From Polynucleobacter meluiroseus (GTDB lineage Bacteria > Pseudomonadota > Gammaproteobacteria > Burkholderiales > Burkholderiaceae): 64,000 nucleotides of DNA. The notes under the pieces are model-generated. The model did not search any database. It was not told the DNA's origin and saw nothing but the letters and a program-made list of their open reading frames with translations. The stretch lies in NCBI GenBank assembly GCA_945878885.1, contig CAMCUP010000004.1, positions 29,030 to 93,029 on the forward strand. Direction: 5' to 3'. Both the position numbers and the translations under genes were made by a program. How positions within the stretch are numbered: position 1 is the first letter of the stretch; every line of letters starts with the position of its first letter. Shown one piece after another: positions 1 to 9,994 of the stretch.

Positions 1-116
1 GTCAATTTGCGATAGGAGTCCATGTCCTTGGTTGACTCAGATGAAGTTAAGAGAGAGTTGAGCTCAGCCAAACGGGTATCAAGATACTCCAGCTTAGCCC
101 GCATGCTGGGTTTCAT
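1..116 (-). CDS. prfA: Peptide chain release factor 1, N-terminal fragment (cut by window edge)
   Basis: Reading the minus strand from the ATG at 116 gives [20 protein letters not shown] and continues to the window edge. This is the usual N-terminus of class I release factor RF1, which recognises UAA and UAG and triggers hydrolysis of peptidyl-tRNA. Only about 38 codons are inside the window, so the GGQ and PxT motifs cannot be checked. The ATG follows the TAG stop of hemA directly, with no gap, so the two genes are very probably translated from one message. The hemA-prfA order is standard in betaproteobacteria, where prmC often comes next. Confidence 0.9.
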   Translation of the reverse strand, partial: MKPSMRAKLEYLDTRLAELNSLLTSSESTKDMDSYRKL

Positions 117-1484
117 CTAATGTTTTGGCTTGGCTGGTTTGAAATCGCTAACGGAGTCTGATTGGTTATCTGTGCTAGAGCTTACAGCATGCGCTAGGAA
201 AAGTTTTGGTAAGAGTTTAATCAGGGCATCCCGTTCTGCGCCATTAGCGTGTTGCAAGGCATGCAATGAACCATGTAAAAATTTATTGGTTAAGCCTTGT
301 GCCATCAAATTTAAAACCTCGAGTGGATCATCGCCACGCATCAAGCGCTTCATTGCACGCTCTAATTCAATTTGCCGCAGATGTTCACCGCGTTGTTGAA
401 TATCTTGAATCAAGGGCACTGCATCGCGCCCTTGTAACCAATGCATAAAATTACCCACCCGATCAGTGATGATAGCTTCGGCTTGATCAACTGCCGCTAA
501 GCGGAGTGAGGCACCAGTTTGAATCATTGCGCCAAGATCGTCAACAGTATATAAATACACATCGTTGAGGCGAGCGATTTCGGGTTCAAAATCACGTGGG
601 ACTGCGAGATCGATCATCACCATGGGTTTGCGTCGTCGGAGTTTGAGAGCGCTCTCAACCATACCCAAGCCAATAATCGGCAATGAACTGGCGGTGCTTG
701 AAATGATAATATCAAAATCGTGTAGTCGGCTTGGCAACTCAGATAAGCGTAGTGTTTCAGTTTGTATGCCTTGTGCAGAAATTGCATCTGCTAACTCTTG
801 TCCACGTTCGAGGGTACGATTAGCTACGGCTGCAAGTGCCGGTTTTCGGGCTACAAAATGAGTAGCACATAGCGAGATCATTTCACCAGCACCAATAAAT
901 AAAATTTTTTGTTCCGAGAGTTTTTCAAAAATTCGTTCAGATAGGCGTACTGCGGCTGCCGCCATCGAAATTGAATGGGCGCCAATTTCAGTTGAGCCGC
1001 GCACTTCCTTGGCCACAGCAAAAGTTTTCTGAAATAACTGATTGAGATACGTGCCCAAGGTGCCAGCTTCATTAGCAGAGCGGACCGCCTCTTTCATTTG
1101 CCCCAAAATTTGGGTTTCACCGATTACCATCGAATCAAGACCACAAGCCACTCGAAAGACATGCCTTACTGCATCCGATTGCGGTAGTGAGTAGAGGTGT
1201 GGCTCTAAAGTGCTAGGAGCCAATTTTTGGCTTCTTGCCAGCCAATCGAAAGTGGCAGTGTGCAGTAGTGTTTCAGATTCAGCATCATTAGCGGCGCAAT
1301 AGAGCTCAGTGCGGTTACAGGTCGATAAAATGGTTGCTTCGGGCAGGTGAGCGCTATTTACGCTACTGAGATAGGAGCGTAAATCAAGGAGCGCATCTTG
1401 GAGAGATTCAGGATCAAAAGCCACCTTTTCCCGAACTGCCACTGGCGCTGTGTGATGATTGATGCCTAGTGTCAGCAGCTTCAT
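117..1484 (-). CDS. hemA: Glutamyl-tRNA reductase
   Basis: This enzyme reduces glutamyl-tRNA to glutamate-1-semialdehyde with NADPH, the first committed step of the C5 route to 5-aminolevulinate, and so feeds both heme and bacteriochlorophyll. The 455-residue protein is slightly longer than most family members. It shows GINHHTAP near residues 7-14, the catalytic cysteine in STCNRTE (Cys56), the family signature GETQILGQ at 122-129 and a nucleotide-binding GAGEM at about 198-202. It is followed immediately by prfA. The start is an ATG with no clear Shine-Dalgarno sequence; a perfect TATAAT lies 7 nt upstream on the same strand, so the message may be leaderless (see findings). In a phototroph it is a likely control point, but no PpsR-type box is visible upstream. 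Confidence 0.97.
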   Translation of the reverse strand: MKLLTLGINHHTAPVAVREKVAFDPESLQDALLDLRSYLSSVNSAHLPEATILSTCNRTELYCAANDAESETLLHTATFDWLARSQKLAPSTLEPHLYSLPQSDAVRHVFRVACGLDSMVIGETQILGQMKEAVRSANEAGTLGTYLNQLFQKTFAVAKEVRGSTEIGAHSISMAAAAVRLSERIFEKLSEQKILFIGAGEMISLCATHFVARKPALAAVANRTLERGQELADAISAQGIQTETLRLSELPSRLHDFDIIISSTASSLPIIGLGMVESALKLRRRKPMVMIDLAVPRDFEPEIARLNDVYLYTVDDLGAMIQTGASLRLAAVDQAEAIITDRVGNFMHWLQGRDAVPLIQDIQQRGEHLRQIELERAMKRLMRGDDPLEVLNLMAQGLTNKFLHGSLHALQHANGAERDALIKLLPKLFLAHAVSSSTDNQSDSVSDFKPAKPKH

Positions 1485-1527
1485 GTTGATGATTATAGAT
1501 ATGATGGCGTTATTAATGGGGATAGTA

Positions 1528-1797
1528 ATGGGGTTTTTAGCTTTTCTGTTGCTCGGAGGCGCGGTTGGCTGGTCAGCCTGGTATTTCTATCCCACAGCAA
1601 AAACTACACCGAGCCATGGCCTCAAGCGGCTAAAACCAATTATGGGTGCAAGCATTGCTGGTTTTATTGGGGCTTGGGCCGGCTCTTTTTTAGCCTTGCT
1701 TTGTGGCCTAGTAAAACCAGGTCAAATGCTCGAATGGTTGATTGCTATCTTAGCAGCGTGGTTGGTGGCAGCGGTTTACACGGCCTTTACGCAGTAG
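1528..1797 (+). CDS. Small GlsB/YeaQ/YmgE-like (transglycosylase-associated) membrane protein
   Basis: The ORF track gives 112 residues from 1459, but that start lies inside hemA on the other strand. The ATG at 1528 is preceded by GGGGA at a 5 nt gap and gives about 89 residues beginning [11 protein letters not shown]. Three hydrophobic segments rich in Gly and Ala are visible: a first helix ending in a Trp-Tyr-Phe-Tyr-Pro turn, a central [14 protein letters not shown] stretch, and a C-terminal helix. This matches the layout of the GlsB/YeaQ/YmgE family of small membrane proteins, whose molecular function is not established. Its stop codon overlaps the end of the convergent ung gene by 11 nt. 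Family assignment is by pattern only; other starts (1501, 1504, 1516) are possible. Confidence 0.6.
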   Translation: MGFLAFLLLGGAVGWSAWYFYPTAKTTPSHGLKRLKPIMGASIAGFIGAWAGSFLALLCGLVKPGQMLEWLIAILAAWLVAAVYTAFTQ

Positions 1798-2524
1798 CCC
1801 AGGTAATTTCTGCCTTACCAAGGTTTTTAAGCCATTGATTTGTTTGGATAAAATGCCCGCAACTGGCCATATTGCCAGGCTGTAAAAAAGGCTTGGTGGT
1901 TTTATAAACCCCTAGGCCTGAGGGATGAGAGGCCTGCAAAATGGCCGAACATTTTGTAGGATCCGACGATTCAATCAAGGGCAATTTAGATTGGGCATGA
2001 GCGCCCCATAAAAGCCAAACTAAATTAGGACGTTGCTGTACTAATTGACAAATAAGTTGATCAATTAGGCTATTCCAGCCCAACTGTGTATGGCTAGCTG
2101 GTTCACCCAGTCGCACGCTCAAGGCTGTATTGAGGAGCAAGACCCCTTGGCGTGCCCAATCGGTGAGGTCGCCATGTGCTAGAGGACCAAATCCTTCAAG
2201 CACAAGGGCTTTACTAATATTGCGCAATGAACTGGGAAATTGCTTAGAGCGCGGCGAAATCGTAGCGGGAATCGAGAATGCAAGTCCTTGCGCCAAACCT
2301 GGTGAGTGATAGGGGTCTTGGCCCAAAATGACCGCCTTAACTTGGTCGACTGGGGTAAGTTGCAGGGCCTTAAAAAAAGCTTCGGGAGGCGGGCAAATGG
2401 TTTTCGGATAGCAATCGATTTCAGCATGAAGGCGAGCTTCTAAATTGTGCCAGGCGGGTGTCTGTAAATAATCATGCAACAACGCTTGCCAAGCCAATGG
2501 AATAGCCTCAGTTAAATTTCTCAT
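1787..2524 (-). CDS. ung: Uracil-DNA glycosylase, family 1
   Basis: Ung removes uracil from DNA and starts base excision repair. The protein carries the catalytic water-activating loop GQDPYH (about residues 68-73 from the chosen start), the LLLNTALSVR segment, and the DNA-intercalating HPSGLG loop near residue 200. The ORF track starts at a TTG at 2551; I prefer the ATG at 2524, which gives 245 residues beginning MRNLTEAIPLAWQ and shortens the overlap with the upstream M61 peptidase gene to 17 nt. The gene is probably co-transcribed with that peptidase. It ends 11 nt inside the convergent small membrane-protein gene. Confidence 0.96.
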   Translation of the reverse strand: MRNLTEAIPLAWQALLHDYLQTPAWHNLEARLHAEIDCYPKTICPPPEAFFKALQLTPVDQVKAVILGQDPYHSPGLAQGLAFSIPATISPRSKQFPSSLRNISKALVLEGFGPLAHGDLTDWARQGVLLLNTALSVRLGEPASHTQLGWNSLIDQLICQLVQQRPNLVWLLWGAHAQSKLPLIESSDPTKCSAILQASHPSGLGVYKTTKPFLQPGNMASCGHFIQTNQWLKNLGKAEITWATA

Positions 2525-4331
2525 TGCTAGGCAGTAATTGATATTGGGCAATTGGCTCGGGCATTTTTAGTTGTAAGCGTGCCTCATGCTCAATATCTTG
2601 GCGAAAATAACGGATCCGTATTCGCTCACCAAGTATTAATTGTCCAAGAATTTGGTTCCAGCGAGGTACGGTCACACGTTGTTCATTAATGCTGATTAGC
2701 AAATCGTGAGGTGCGAGGCCAGCAATTTGCGCAAAACCCCCTTCAAATACGTGAGTAATTTTGAACCAGCCCTGCACGTCAACAAAACGTAAGCCAAAAT
2801 CAAGCTTAAGTTGTTCGGTCTGAGAAAAAGTTTTTAGTTTGACTCGCACAAAGTTTGGATCAAACCATTCCTCTAAAGGAATATCTTCAGTACCAAAAAT
2901 ATAACGCGCTTTAAATTCTTTCCATGGCTTCGCAAATTCAGGGCCTAAGAGCACCAATACAATTGCATCAAGCCCGTCTTCAGGGACACCTTTTTGGGTG
3001 CGGCCATGCCATTTCCAGAGTAAGCGCAAGGCGTCATCTAATGATTTTCTTTGTTGCGAAAAGTGACGAATTAGTAAATCCAGCCCCAAAGCTAGCAATG
3101 CCCCCTTGCCGTAATAACTAACGACAGCATTGGGAGTATTTTCATCGCTTTGATAGTATTTTGTCCAAGCGTCAAAAGAGCTATCGGCTAAGCTTTGTTT
3201 ATGTCGCCCTGCGCCGCGCAACACCCCATTCCAATTATTGGCGACACACTCGAGATAGACTTTAAGAGAAATACGCTTACTACGTAATAGTAGTAAATCA
3301 TCGTAGTAACTGGTAAAGCCTTCAAACAGCCACAGTAAACGGGTATGAATCCGCTGATCTAAGTGGTAAGGTTGAAATACTTTTGCTTGAATGCGTTTAA
3401 CTAACCAAGCATGAAAATATTCGTGACTACATAAACCCAAAAATTCGCGGTAAGTCGTTTCATCGAGATTTGCATTGATTTGCGGAATTTGATCGCGTCG
3501 GCAAAGTAAGGCCGTACTATTTCGGTGCTCAAGTCCGCCATAGCCGGCAAGCAAGGCATTCACTAAAAAAGTGTAGTTACTAAAGGGCGGTTTTTGTGTT
3601 TTCGGTTCAAAAATTTGAATCGCTGCATTACAGATGGCTTGTAAATCAGTACCAAGTCGCTTGGCATCAATTTCGAGTCGACATCCTTGTATGGCCATGG
3701 TGTGCGGTACGCCGCCAGCTTTCCAGCGCACGAATTGAAATTGACCCAGCGCAAAGGGGTGATCCAATAAATCATCATAGTTGCGCGCCAAATAAAATCC
3801 AAATCCTTGTGGATCAAGTTTGGCACTAGTCAGTGTAGTTTGGACTTGCCAGTCGTTCGCTTGCTTTAAAGTTTGTGCCGGTGGCACCAATATGAGTGAG
3901 CACGGAAGATCAGTTTGACCAAGCACGGCCAAACAAAGACTGCTGGCGTTAAAAAATCCACGGTCTTGATCTAGGTAGGCGCTTCGTACTGAAGAATCAA
4001 AGGCGTAAATTGAAGCATTGACTTCTACTGGACCATCGACGGGGGGTAGTCGCCAACGATCATTATCTAGGCGCTCTAATTTTAATGGCTTTAGGCTAGA
4101 GCCCTTTTTAGCAAAGGCCTCTAAAAATTCAATGTGTTTGCTAAAGTCGCGAATAAGATAGCTGCCTGGAATCCAAGCTGGCATTTGAATGATTTGCCCT
4201 TCGGGATGTGGCTTAAGAATTAGTAAATTTACCTGGAAATGATGGCCGATTAAATCTGCAGGCCAAATGGTGTACTGAATTTCAAAGGGTTCATCATCAT
4301 TTATGGGTGAATTGGTGAGGTGAGTAGACAT
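2508..4331 (-). CDS. M61-family metallopeptidase (glycyl aminopeptidase type) with PDZ domain
   Basis: The 607-residue protein has the zinc-binding HEYFH motif (residues 303-307) and the downstream glutamate in WLFEGF (about 337), the gluzincin arrangement of family M61. The N-terminal 170 or so residues match the beta-rich M61 N-terminal domain, and a PDZ-like segment sits near residues 500-590. Family members characterised in Sphingomonas release N-terminal glycine or alanine. No signal peptide is apparent, so a cytosolic location is likely. It is followed by ung and preceded by a DsbC-type gene on the same strand with a 17 nt gap. The substrate cannot be told from sequence. Confidence 0.9.
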   Translation of the reverse strand: MSTHLTNSPINDDEPFEIQYTIWPADLIGHHFQVNLLILKPHPEGQIIQMPAWIPGSYLIRDFSKHIEFLEAFAKKGSSLKPLKLERLDNDRWRLPPVDGPVEVNASIYAFDSSVRSAYLDQDRGFFNASSLCLAVLGQTDLPCSLILVPPAQTLKQANDWQVQTTLTSAKLDPQGFGFYLARNYDDLLDHPFALGQFQFVRWKAGGVPHTMAIQGCRLEIDAKRLGTDLQAICNAAIQIFEPKTQKPPFSNYTFLVNALLAGYGGLEHRNSTALLCRRDQIPQINANLDETTYREFLGLCSHEYFHAWLVKRIQAKVFQPYHLDQRIHTRLLWLFEGFTSYYDDLLLLRSKRISLKVYLECVANNWNGVLRGAGRHKQSLADSSFDAWTKYYQSDENTPNAVVSYYGKGALLALGLDLLIRHFSQQRKSLDDALRLLWKWHGRTQKGVPEDGLDAIVLVLLGPEFAKPWKEFKARYIFGTEDIPLEEWFDPNFVRVKLKTFSQTEQLKLDFGLRFVDVQGWFKITHVFEGGFAQIAGLAPHDLLISINEQRVTVPRWNQILGQLILGERIRIRYFRQDIEHEARLQLKMPEPIAQYQLLPSNEKFN

Positions 4332-4348
4332 AGCTCTGCGTTTGGCGC

Positions 4349-5167
4349 TTACTTTAAAGTGGCCAATTTTTTCTCAATATCGCTAACTTGAGCTGCACCT
4401 GGAATACGTGTTCCATCAGTAAAAAATAAAGTTGGCGTACCGGTGACAGAATAGGTTTTGGCCAGTGCCTGATTTTTTTCGATTGGCGTTGTGCAATCGC
4501 TTTTGCCCGTAGGCGAAACGTCCTTAATCATCCAGTCATGCCAAGCCTTTAATGGATCAGCCGCACACCAAATTTGTTTTGATTTTACAGCAGAGTCAGG
4601 TGAGAGAATGGGCGTTAAGTAGGTATAGATGGTTATATTATCTAAAGATTGGATAGCTTTTTCAAGGCGCTTACAGTAGCCGCAATTAGGATCAGCAAAA
4701 ATCGCAAGCTGCCTACTTCCGTTACCGCGCACATCTTTCAAGGCATTACTTGGTGCTAGATCGGCCCAGCGAATGCGATTTAAATCAGACTGACGAATTT
4801 CTGTCAGATTTTTACCGCTGGCTATTTCAATGAGATTACCTTGAATTAAATACTTGGTATTGGCATCGGTATAGATAATTTCATTACCCACCTGAACTTC
4901 ATAAATGCCAGCAACTGGGCTGGTAATCACCCCTTTCACATTTGCAGCCGAACCCAACTTTTTTTGTAGATCCGCTTTAATGGCGCGTTCAGCACTGCCA
5001 GAGCCGATGATCGCACTAGGGGCAGTTGGCACACTTGGAGTAGTCCCTGTACTTGGCGCAGTTGTTTTACTGGGAGCACTTTGCGCACTTACTTGCGCAA
5101 TAAATAGCGAGAGTAGCAATGTGCACCAAAAATTACTTATATATGGTGTAGCAAAAATCTTATTCAA
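4349..5167 (-). CDS. dsbC: Periplasmic thiol:disulfide interchange protein, DsbC family
   Basis: DsbC-type proteins isomerise wrong disulfides in periplasmic proteins. The 272-residue product has a signal peptide (hydrophobic core at about 14-25 ending VSAQS), a Ser/Thr/Pro-rich linker at 31-50, an N-terminal dimerisation-type domain at about 60-125, and a thioredoxin-fold domain with the redox motif CGYC at 162-165 followed by a TGTPTLFF cis-proline loop. No in-frame ATG lies near the signal peptide; the start is a TTG at 5167 with AGGAG about 9 nt upstream, overlapping the end of the UbiH-family gene by 8 nt. Translation is therefore probably coupled to that gene. Confidence 0.9.
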   Translation of the reverse strand: MNKIFATPYISNFWCTLLLSLFIAQVSAQSAPSKTTAPSTGTTPSVPTAPSAIIGSGSAERAIKADLQKKLGSAANVKGVITSPVAGIYEVQVGNEIIYTDANTKYLIQGNLIEIASGKNLTEIRQSDLNRIRWADLAPSNALKDVRGNGSRQLAIFADPNCGYCKRLEKAIQSLDNITIYTYLTPILSPDSAVKSKQIWCAADPLKAWHDWMIKDVSPTGKSDCTTPIEKNQALAKTYSVTGTPTLFFTDGTRIPGAAQVSDIEKKLATLK

Positions 5168-6407
5168 AGTGAGTTTCTCCTAAGGCTTGATGAATTAAAC
5201 GGCGTTTTAATAAATGACTGCGGTTAACAAAGCCTAGCCCCCAGTTACGAAGACCCTGTTCAAAGCTACTTTGAGCGCTAAAAAGTTTTTTCAACCGATC
5301 AGTTAACCAAAGTAAGGCACTAGTATCGCCTTGACGCTGTCGTTCATAGCGACGCAACAAAATAAGGTCGTTAATCTGGCGAAAAGATTCGCGCTTTTCC
5401 AGCACATGTAAGAGCCTGGCCACATCACGCAAGCCTAAATTAAGGCCTTGTCCTGCCAAGGGGTGCATAACATGCGCCGCATCACCCACCAACACTACTT
5501 GAGGGTTAAGCGCTGGACCAATCAGTTGGGCTGCACGAATTTTGCTTAAAGGAAATGCTGCTGGTTGAGAATTCAAATGAAGGCTTCCTAAGGTAGCAAC
5601 GATTGCGCCATGTGCCACTTCGGCAAATTGGGCTACCCAACCCGCCTTATCTAGGCTTAATAGCGTAGCAGCATTTTGTGGAGATGTAGACCACACCATC
5701 GAGACCTGTTTGCCAGGTAATGGCAACATGGCAAGAATATCACCGTTACCTAAAAACCATTGATAAGCAGTTTCAAGGTGCGGGTATTCACAAAGCCAAT
5801 TTGCGACCACTGCACTTTGTTGATACTCATCTTGTTTGACAGTAATGCCTGCCAAATCACGAATATATGAGCGCGCACCATCTGCACCTACCACTAACTT
5901 GACGCTAATTTCTGCATGGTTATCAAGGATTAGTTTGACTTCTGAGTCAGCAAATTCTAGTTGGCTAACAAGGGCATCAACCTGCTCGAGTTTATTTTGA
6001 AAGCGGCTGGCCTGATCAAGCGTATGTTCAATTAAATTAGCCTCACCAATCCACGCTAGTTGTGGCGTACCAGCCTCAAAAGCTGAAAAATGCAGTTGAT
6101 CTTGGGGGCCGTTGCGATCGCCAAAAATACGCATTTCTCTAACGACTTGTAAGCGATTTAATTCAAGCGCATCCCAGATCTGAATTTTCTTGAAGAGTGC
6201 TTGGGTGCTGGGTGAAAAAGCATAAATGCGTTGCCCCCATTGACCTGACTCAGGTGCTAGTAATGGCTGATTCTGCACCGGTGCAATGTGAGCGACAGAA
6301 AGCCCAAGTTGCGCTAATCCCAGGGCACAAGCTTTGCCAGTCAGCCCAGCTCCAACGACGGCAATATCAAATTGACGTGGCTTAAAAGAGGGCGGCAAAG
6401 AGGGCAT
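5160..6407 (-). CDS. FAD-dependent UbiH/UbiF/VisC-family ring hydroxylase (ubiquinone biosynthesis)
   Basis: The 415-residue protein shows the N-terminal FAD-binding GxGxxG (VVGAGLTG, about residues 17-24), the DG motif (VVGADGARS) and the second FAD contact [18 protein letters not shown], in the order expected for the ubiquinone-hydroxylase family of class A flavoprotein monooxygenases. These add hydroxyl groups to the polyprenyl-benzene ring during ubiquinone synthesis. Which position is hydroxylated (UbiH, UbiF, UbiI or UbiM) cannot be decided here, so no symbol is given. It overlaps the dsbC-type gene and starts 39 nt from the divergent ychF start. A Coq7 enzyme of the same pathway is also in the window (19.6 kb). 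Confidence 0.88.
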   Translation of the reverse strand: MPSLPPSFKPRQFDIAVVGAGLTGKACALGLAQLGLSVAHIAPVQNQPLLAPESGQWGQRIYAFSPSTQALFKKIQIWDALELNRLQVVREMRIFGDRNGPQDQLHFSAFEAGTPQLAWIGEANLIEHTLDQASRFQNKLEQVDALVSQLEFADSEVKLILDNHAEISVKLVVGADGARSYIRDLAGITVKQDEYQQSAVVANWLCEYPHLETAYQWFLGNGDILAMLPLPGKQVSMVWSTSPQNAATLLSLDKAGWVAQFAEVAHGAIVATLGSLHLNSQPAAFPLSKIRAAQLIGPALNPQVVLVGDAAHVMHPLAGQGLNLGLRDVARLLHVLEKRESFRQINDLILLRRYERQRQGDTSALLWLTDRLKKLFSAQSSFEQGLRNWGLGFVNRSHLLKRRLIHQALGETHFE

Positions 6408-6446
6408 AACCTGATGATAGCGAAAAAGCCCCTTTACAATAGCCCT

Positions 6447-7541
6447 ATGTCTTTAAAATGTGGCATCGTCGGCCTGCCCAATGTCGGCAAATCAACTCTA
6501 TTTAATGCGCTTACCAAAGCTGGTATTGCGGCAGAAAATTACCCTTTTTGCACCATCGAGCCCAATGTAGGCATTGTCGAAGTGCCCGATCGTCGCTTGC
6601 AAGGGCTAGCGACGATAGTTGTGCCAGAGCGTATCTTGCCGGCGGTAGTCGAATTTGTCGACATTGCTGGCCTAGTAGCGGGGGCCTCAAAAGGCGAGGG
6701 CTTAGGCAATCAATTTTTAGCTAATATTCGCGAGACCGATGCCATTACCCATGTAGTGCGTTGTTTTGAAGATGCAAATGTGGTTCACGTGGCGGGCAAG
6801 ATTGATCCGATTTCCGATATCGAGGTGATCGATACCGAATTGGCTTTATCTGACTTAGCAACAGTCGAAAAAACCCTTAATCGCTCGAGTAAAGCAGCAA
6901 AATCGGGCAATGACAAAGAGGCAGCTGCACTAGTTGCAGTATTAACTAAAGTTCAGGCTCAGCTTGATTTAGCTAAGCCAGTACGCAGCATGGTATTAAG
7001 CGAGGATGAAAAAGCGCTTATAAAACCAATGTGTTTAATCACCGCCAAGCCGGCCATGTATGTTGCTAATGTCAAAGAAAATGGGTTTGAAAATAATCCT
7101 TATTTAGACGCTGTTAAAAATCATGCGGCTAAAGATGGTGCGCCGGTAGTGGCAGTGTGCGCAGCGATAGAGGCAGAAATTGCCGATTTAGATGAGGCAG
7201 ATAAAACCGAATTTTTGACTGACCTTGGCATGAGTGAACCTGGCTTAGATCGGGTGATTCGTGCGGCATATTCTCTATTAGGCTTGCATACCTATTTCAC
7301 TGCTGGTGTGAAAGAGGTGCGCGCTTGGACAATCGCTGTGGGCGCTACTGCTCCCCAAGCAGCAGGGGTAATTCATACCGATTTTGAGCGTGGATTTATT
7401 CGGGCACAAACCATTTCTTTCGCTGACTTCATCCAATATAAGGGTGAGGCTGGCGCCAAAGAGGCTGGCAAAATGCGCGCTGAAGGCAAAGAGTATGTCG
7501 TTAAAGATGGCGATGTACTGAATTTTCTCTTTAACGTTTAA
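6447..7541 (+). CDS. ychF: Ribosome-binding ATPase YchF (Obg-like GTPase family)
   Basis: YchF is a universally conserved P-loop NTPase that binds ribosomes and prefers ATP. The ORF track begins at 6372, but the conserved N-terminus [18 protein letters not shown] starts at the ATG at 6447, giving 364 residues, the usual length. Visible features are the P-loop GLPNVGKS, the G2 region with [20 protein letters not shown] for G3, and a C-terminal TGS-like domain ending [11 protein letters not shown]. Its TAA stop shares a TTAA tetranucleotide with the stop of the convergent trpC. Confidence 0.97.
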   Translation: MSLKCGIVGLPNVGKSTLFNALTKAGIAAENYPFCTIEPNVGIVEVPDRRLQGLATIVVPERILPAVVEFVDIAGLVAGASKGEGLGNQFLANIRETDAITHVVRCFEDANVVHVAGKIDPISDIEVIDTELALSDLATVEKTLNRSSKAAKSGNDKEAAALVAVLTKVQAQLDLAKPVRSMVLSEDEKALIKPMCLITAKPAMYVANVKENGFENNPYLDAVKNHAAKDGAPVVAVCAAIEAEIADLDEADKTEFLTDLGMSEPGLDRVIRAAYSLLGLHTYFTAGVKEVRAWTIAVGATAPQAAGVIHTDFERGFIRAQTISFADFIQYKGEAGAKEAGKMRAEGKEYVVKDGDVLNFLFNV

Positions 7542-8341
7542 GTAAATAATTGGCTTAGGGCAACACCTGGTTGGGGTGCCCGCATAAAAGCCTCGCCAAC
7601 TAGAAACGCATTCACTCGATTGGCTCTCATCAGCTCTACGTCACAGCGCTGCAAAATTCCCGACTCGGTCACAATGCGCTTGTCGCTAGGAATATTAGGA
7701 AGCAAATCGAGTGTCGTTTGCAAAGACACATGAAATGTTTTTAAGTTGCGATTATTAATTCCCAATAAAGGCGTTTTTAGTTGCAAGGCTAAATCAAGCT
7801 CAGCACCATTGTGTACCTCAACTAAGACATCGAGCCCTAATTCGTGTGCACAAGATTCTAAATCTTGCATTTGTTTAAGGTCTAATGCTGCCACGATGAG
7901 TAAAATGGCATCGGCACCCATTGCTCTAGCTTCATAGACCTGATAAATATCAATAGTAAAATCTTTCCGTAAGACTGGTAAGGTACAGGCTGCCCGCGCT
8001 GTCTCAAGATAGGCGGTACAGCCTTGAAAATAATTAACATCAGTTAAAACCGATAAACAAGCGGCACCATGTTCTGCATACGATTTGGCAATTGCACTGG
8101 GATCAAAATTCTCTCGTAGTACCCCCTTGCTAGGGCTCGCTTTTTTTATTTCAGCAATGACAGCAGAACTGCCGGTCAAAATTGTATGTTCAATTGCTTG
8201 GGTAAAGCCGCGGGGCTGAAAGTCGGCATTACTTTGCTGGCGTTCGACTAGAGACCGCAATTGGGCAAGCGTAACAAGCGCTTGCGCAGTAAAGACTTCT
8301 TGGCGTTTAGTGGCCACAATCGTAGTGAGAATATCGCTCAT
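7538..8341 (-). CDS. trpC: Indole-3-glycerol phosphate synthase
   Basis: TrpC closes the indole ring of tryptophan by decarboxylative cyclisation of carboxyphenylamino-deoxyribulose phosphate. The 267-residue TIM barrel has the family motifs [11 protein letters not shown] (catalytic lysine near the N-terminus), [16 protein letters not shown] and the phosphate-binding VTESGI and [10 protein letters not shown]. It is a stand-alone enzyme, not fused to TrpF. It is the last gene of the rpe-trpE-trpG-trpD-trpC run, 18 nt after trpD. Confidence 0.97.
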   Translation of the reverse strand: MSDILTTIVATKRQEVFTAQALVTLAQLRSLVERQQSNADFQPRGFTQAIEHTILTGSSAVIAEIKKASPSKGVLRENFDPSAIAKSYAEHGAACLSVLTDVNYFQGCTAYLETARAACTLPVLRKDFTIDIYQVYEARAMGADAILLIVAALDLKQMQDLESCAHELGLDVLVEVHNGAELDLALQLKTPLLGINNRNLKTFHVSLQTTLDLLPNIPSDKRIVTESGILQRCDVELMRANRVNAFLVGEAFMRAPQPGVALSQLFT

Positions 8342-8359
8342 AATAAATTGAACTAATAC

Positions 8360-9406
8360 TTAATTAGTGTTCTGCGTGGCAGTCACAAAAGCAGCCAGCT
8401 TATTTTGTGCCGCCCCAGTAGCAATCATTGTTTGCGCCAAGATAAAACCACTAGCGATATCGGGCACACAGTCTGCCGCATAAAGTGTAGCCCCTGCATT
8501 CAGACAAACAATCTCGCGCGCAGCATAAAAATCAGCACTAGCAGTGGGGTCTAAAACACCCAAGATAATCGCTTTTGATTCAGCAGCATTAGCCACTTGA
8601 AAAGTACTTGTCGGTCGGAGTTTTAAACCAAATTCAGACGGATTAATTTCATACTCACGCACTTGACCATCTTTTAATTCGCCAATTAGGGTTGGTCCTT
8701 GCAAGGAAATTTCATCTAAGCCATCGCGACCATAGACAACTAAGGCGTGTTTCATGCCTAAATTTTGTAAGACCCGAATTTGAATTCCGACTAAGTCTGG
8801 ATGAAAAACACCCATCAGCATATGCTTAGCATTAGCAGGATTGGTAAGGGGTCCTAATATATTAAATATAGTGCGAACCCCTAATTCCTTTCTAACAGGA
8901 CCAACATTTTTCATGGCAGGGTGGTGGTTTGGCGCAAACATAAAACCAGTCCCAAGGTTTTCAATGCATTGCGCTACTTGCGCTGGCGAAAGTTGTAAAT
9001 TAACGCCGAGAGCTTCGAGTACATCGGCGCTACCCGATTTACTACTCACACTACGGTTTCCGTGTTTAGCAATTTTTGCTCCAGCTGCTGCGGCTACAAA
9101 CATAGCTGCTGTAGAAATATTAAAAGTTTGCGCGCCATCACCACCCGTGCCCACTACATCGACTAAATGATCTGCTTGGGCAACTGCCACGGGCGTGACA
9201 AACTCACGCATCACTTGGGCAGCGGCCGTAATTTCGCCAACAGTTTCTTGCTTGGCACGCAAGGCAATCAAAAATCCTGTGGTTAGCACAGGCGAAAGTT
9301 CTCCTGCCATAATCAAGCGCATCATTGCCAGCATTTCGCCATGACTCAGTTCGCGCTGGTCAAGGCAGCGTTGGATAGCCTGTTGTGGTGTGATCGAAGA
9401 ATTCAT
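8360..9406 (-). CDS. trpD: Anthranilate phosphoribosyltransferase
   Basis: TrpD joins anthranilate to phosphoribosyl pyrophosphate. The 348-residue protein contains the PRPP-binding glycine-rich loop [15 protein letters not shown], the [21 protein letters not shown] segment typical of the family, and [10 protein letters not shown] near the middle. The length is normal. It is 18 nt after trpG and 18 nt before trpC, consistent with one operon. Confidence 0.97.
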   Translation of the reverse strand: MNSSITPQQAIQRCLDQRELSHGEMLAMMRLIMAGELSPVLTTGFLIALRAKQETVGEITAAAQVMREFVTPVAVAQADHLVDVVGTGGDGAQTFNISTAAMFVAAAAGAKIAKHGNRSVSSKSGSADVLEALGVNLQLSPAQVAQCIENLGTGFMFAPNHHPAMKNVGPVRKELGVRTIFNILGPLTNPANAKHMLMGVFHPDLVGIQIRVLQNLGMKHALVVYGRDGLDEISLQGPTLIGELKDGQVREYEINPSEFGLKLRPTSTFQVANAAESKAIILGVLDPTASADFYAAREIVCLNAGATLYAADCVPDIASGFILAQTMIATGAAQNKLAAFVTATQNTN

Positions 9407-9424
9407 CTAGGTTTACTTAAATAG

Positions 9425-9994
9425 TTAAGCGCTAAGCCGTAAAAAGTTTTTTAAAAGGGCATGGCCTTGCTCCGACAAGATTGATTCAGGATGAAATTGC
9501 ACCCCTTCAATTAAATGTTCGCGATGTCGTACTCCCATAATTTCGCTATCGGCCGACTCGGCAGTAATTTCTAAGCATTGCGGTAGAGTTGATCTTTCAA
9601 TGGCTAGGGAGTGATAACGGGTGACGGTAAAGGGGTTAGGCAAATTAGAAAAAACGCCAGCACTAGTATGGTGAATTAAGTCGGTTTTACCATGCATCAC
9701 TTTTTGTGCCCGAATCACCTTGCCACCAAATGCCTCGCCAATGGCTTGATGACCAAGACAGACACCTAGAATTGGAATTTTGCCCGCATAGGCTTGGATG
9801 GTCGCAACTGAAATACCTGCTTCATTAGGGCTACAAGGCCCAGGCGAAATACAAATCCGCTTTGCTCCTGTTTGCGCGATATCAGCGATACTAATTTCAT
9901 CATTACGCACGACCCTTACTTCTTCACCCAATTCAGCAAAGTACTGCACCAAGTTATAGGTAAATGAATCGTAGTTATCAATCATCAAGAGCAT
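9425..9994 (-). CDS. trpG: Anthranilate synthase component II (glutamine amidotransferase; may also serve aminodeoxychorismate synthase)
   Basis: This class I glutamine amidotransferase supplies ammonia to TrpE. The 189-residue protein shows the oxyanion motif [11 protein letters not shown], the nucleophile cysteine in [15 protein letters not shown], and the C-terminal His-Glu pair in [14 protein letters not shown]. It overlaps the 3' end of trpE by 17 nt, which suggests translational coupling of the two subunits. Since related bacteria often use one TrpG/PabA for both tryptophan and folate synthesis, a dual role is possible. Confidence 0.96.
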   Translation of the reverse strand: MLLMIDNYDSFTYNLVQYFAELGEEVRVVRNDEISIADIAQTGAKRICISPGPCSPNEAGISVATIQAYAGKIPILGVCLGHQAIGEAFGGKVIRAQKVMHGKTDLIHHTSAGVFSNLPNPFTVTRYHSLAIERSTLPQCLEITAESADSEIMGVRHREHLIEGVQFHPESILSEQGHALLKNFLRLSA

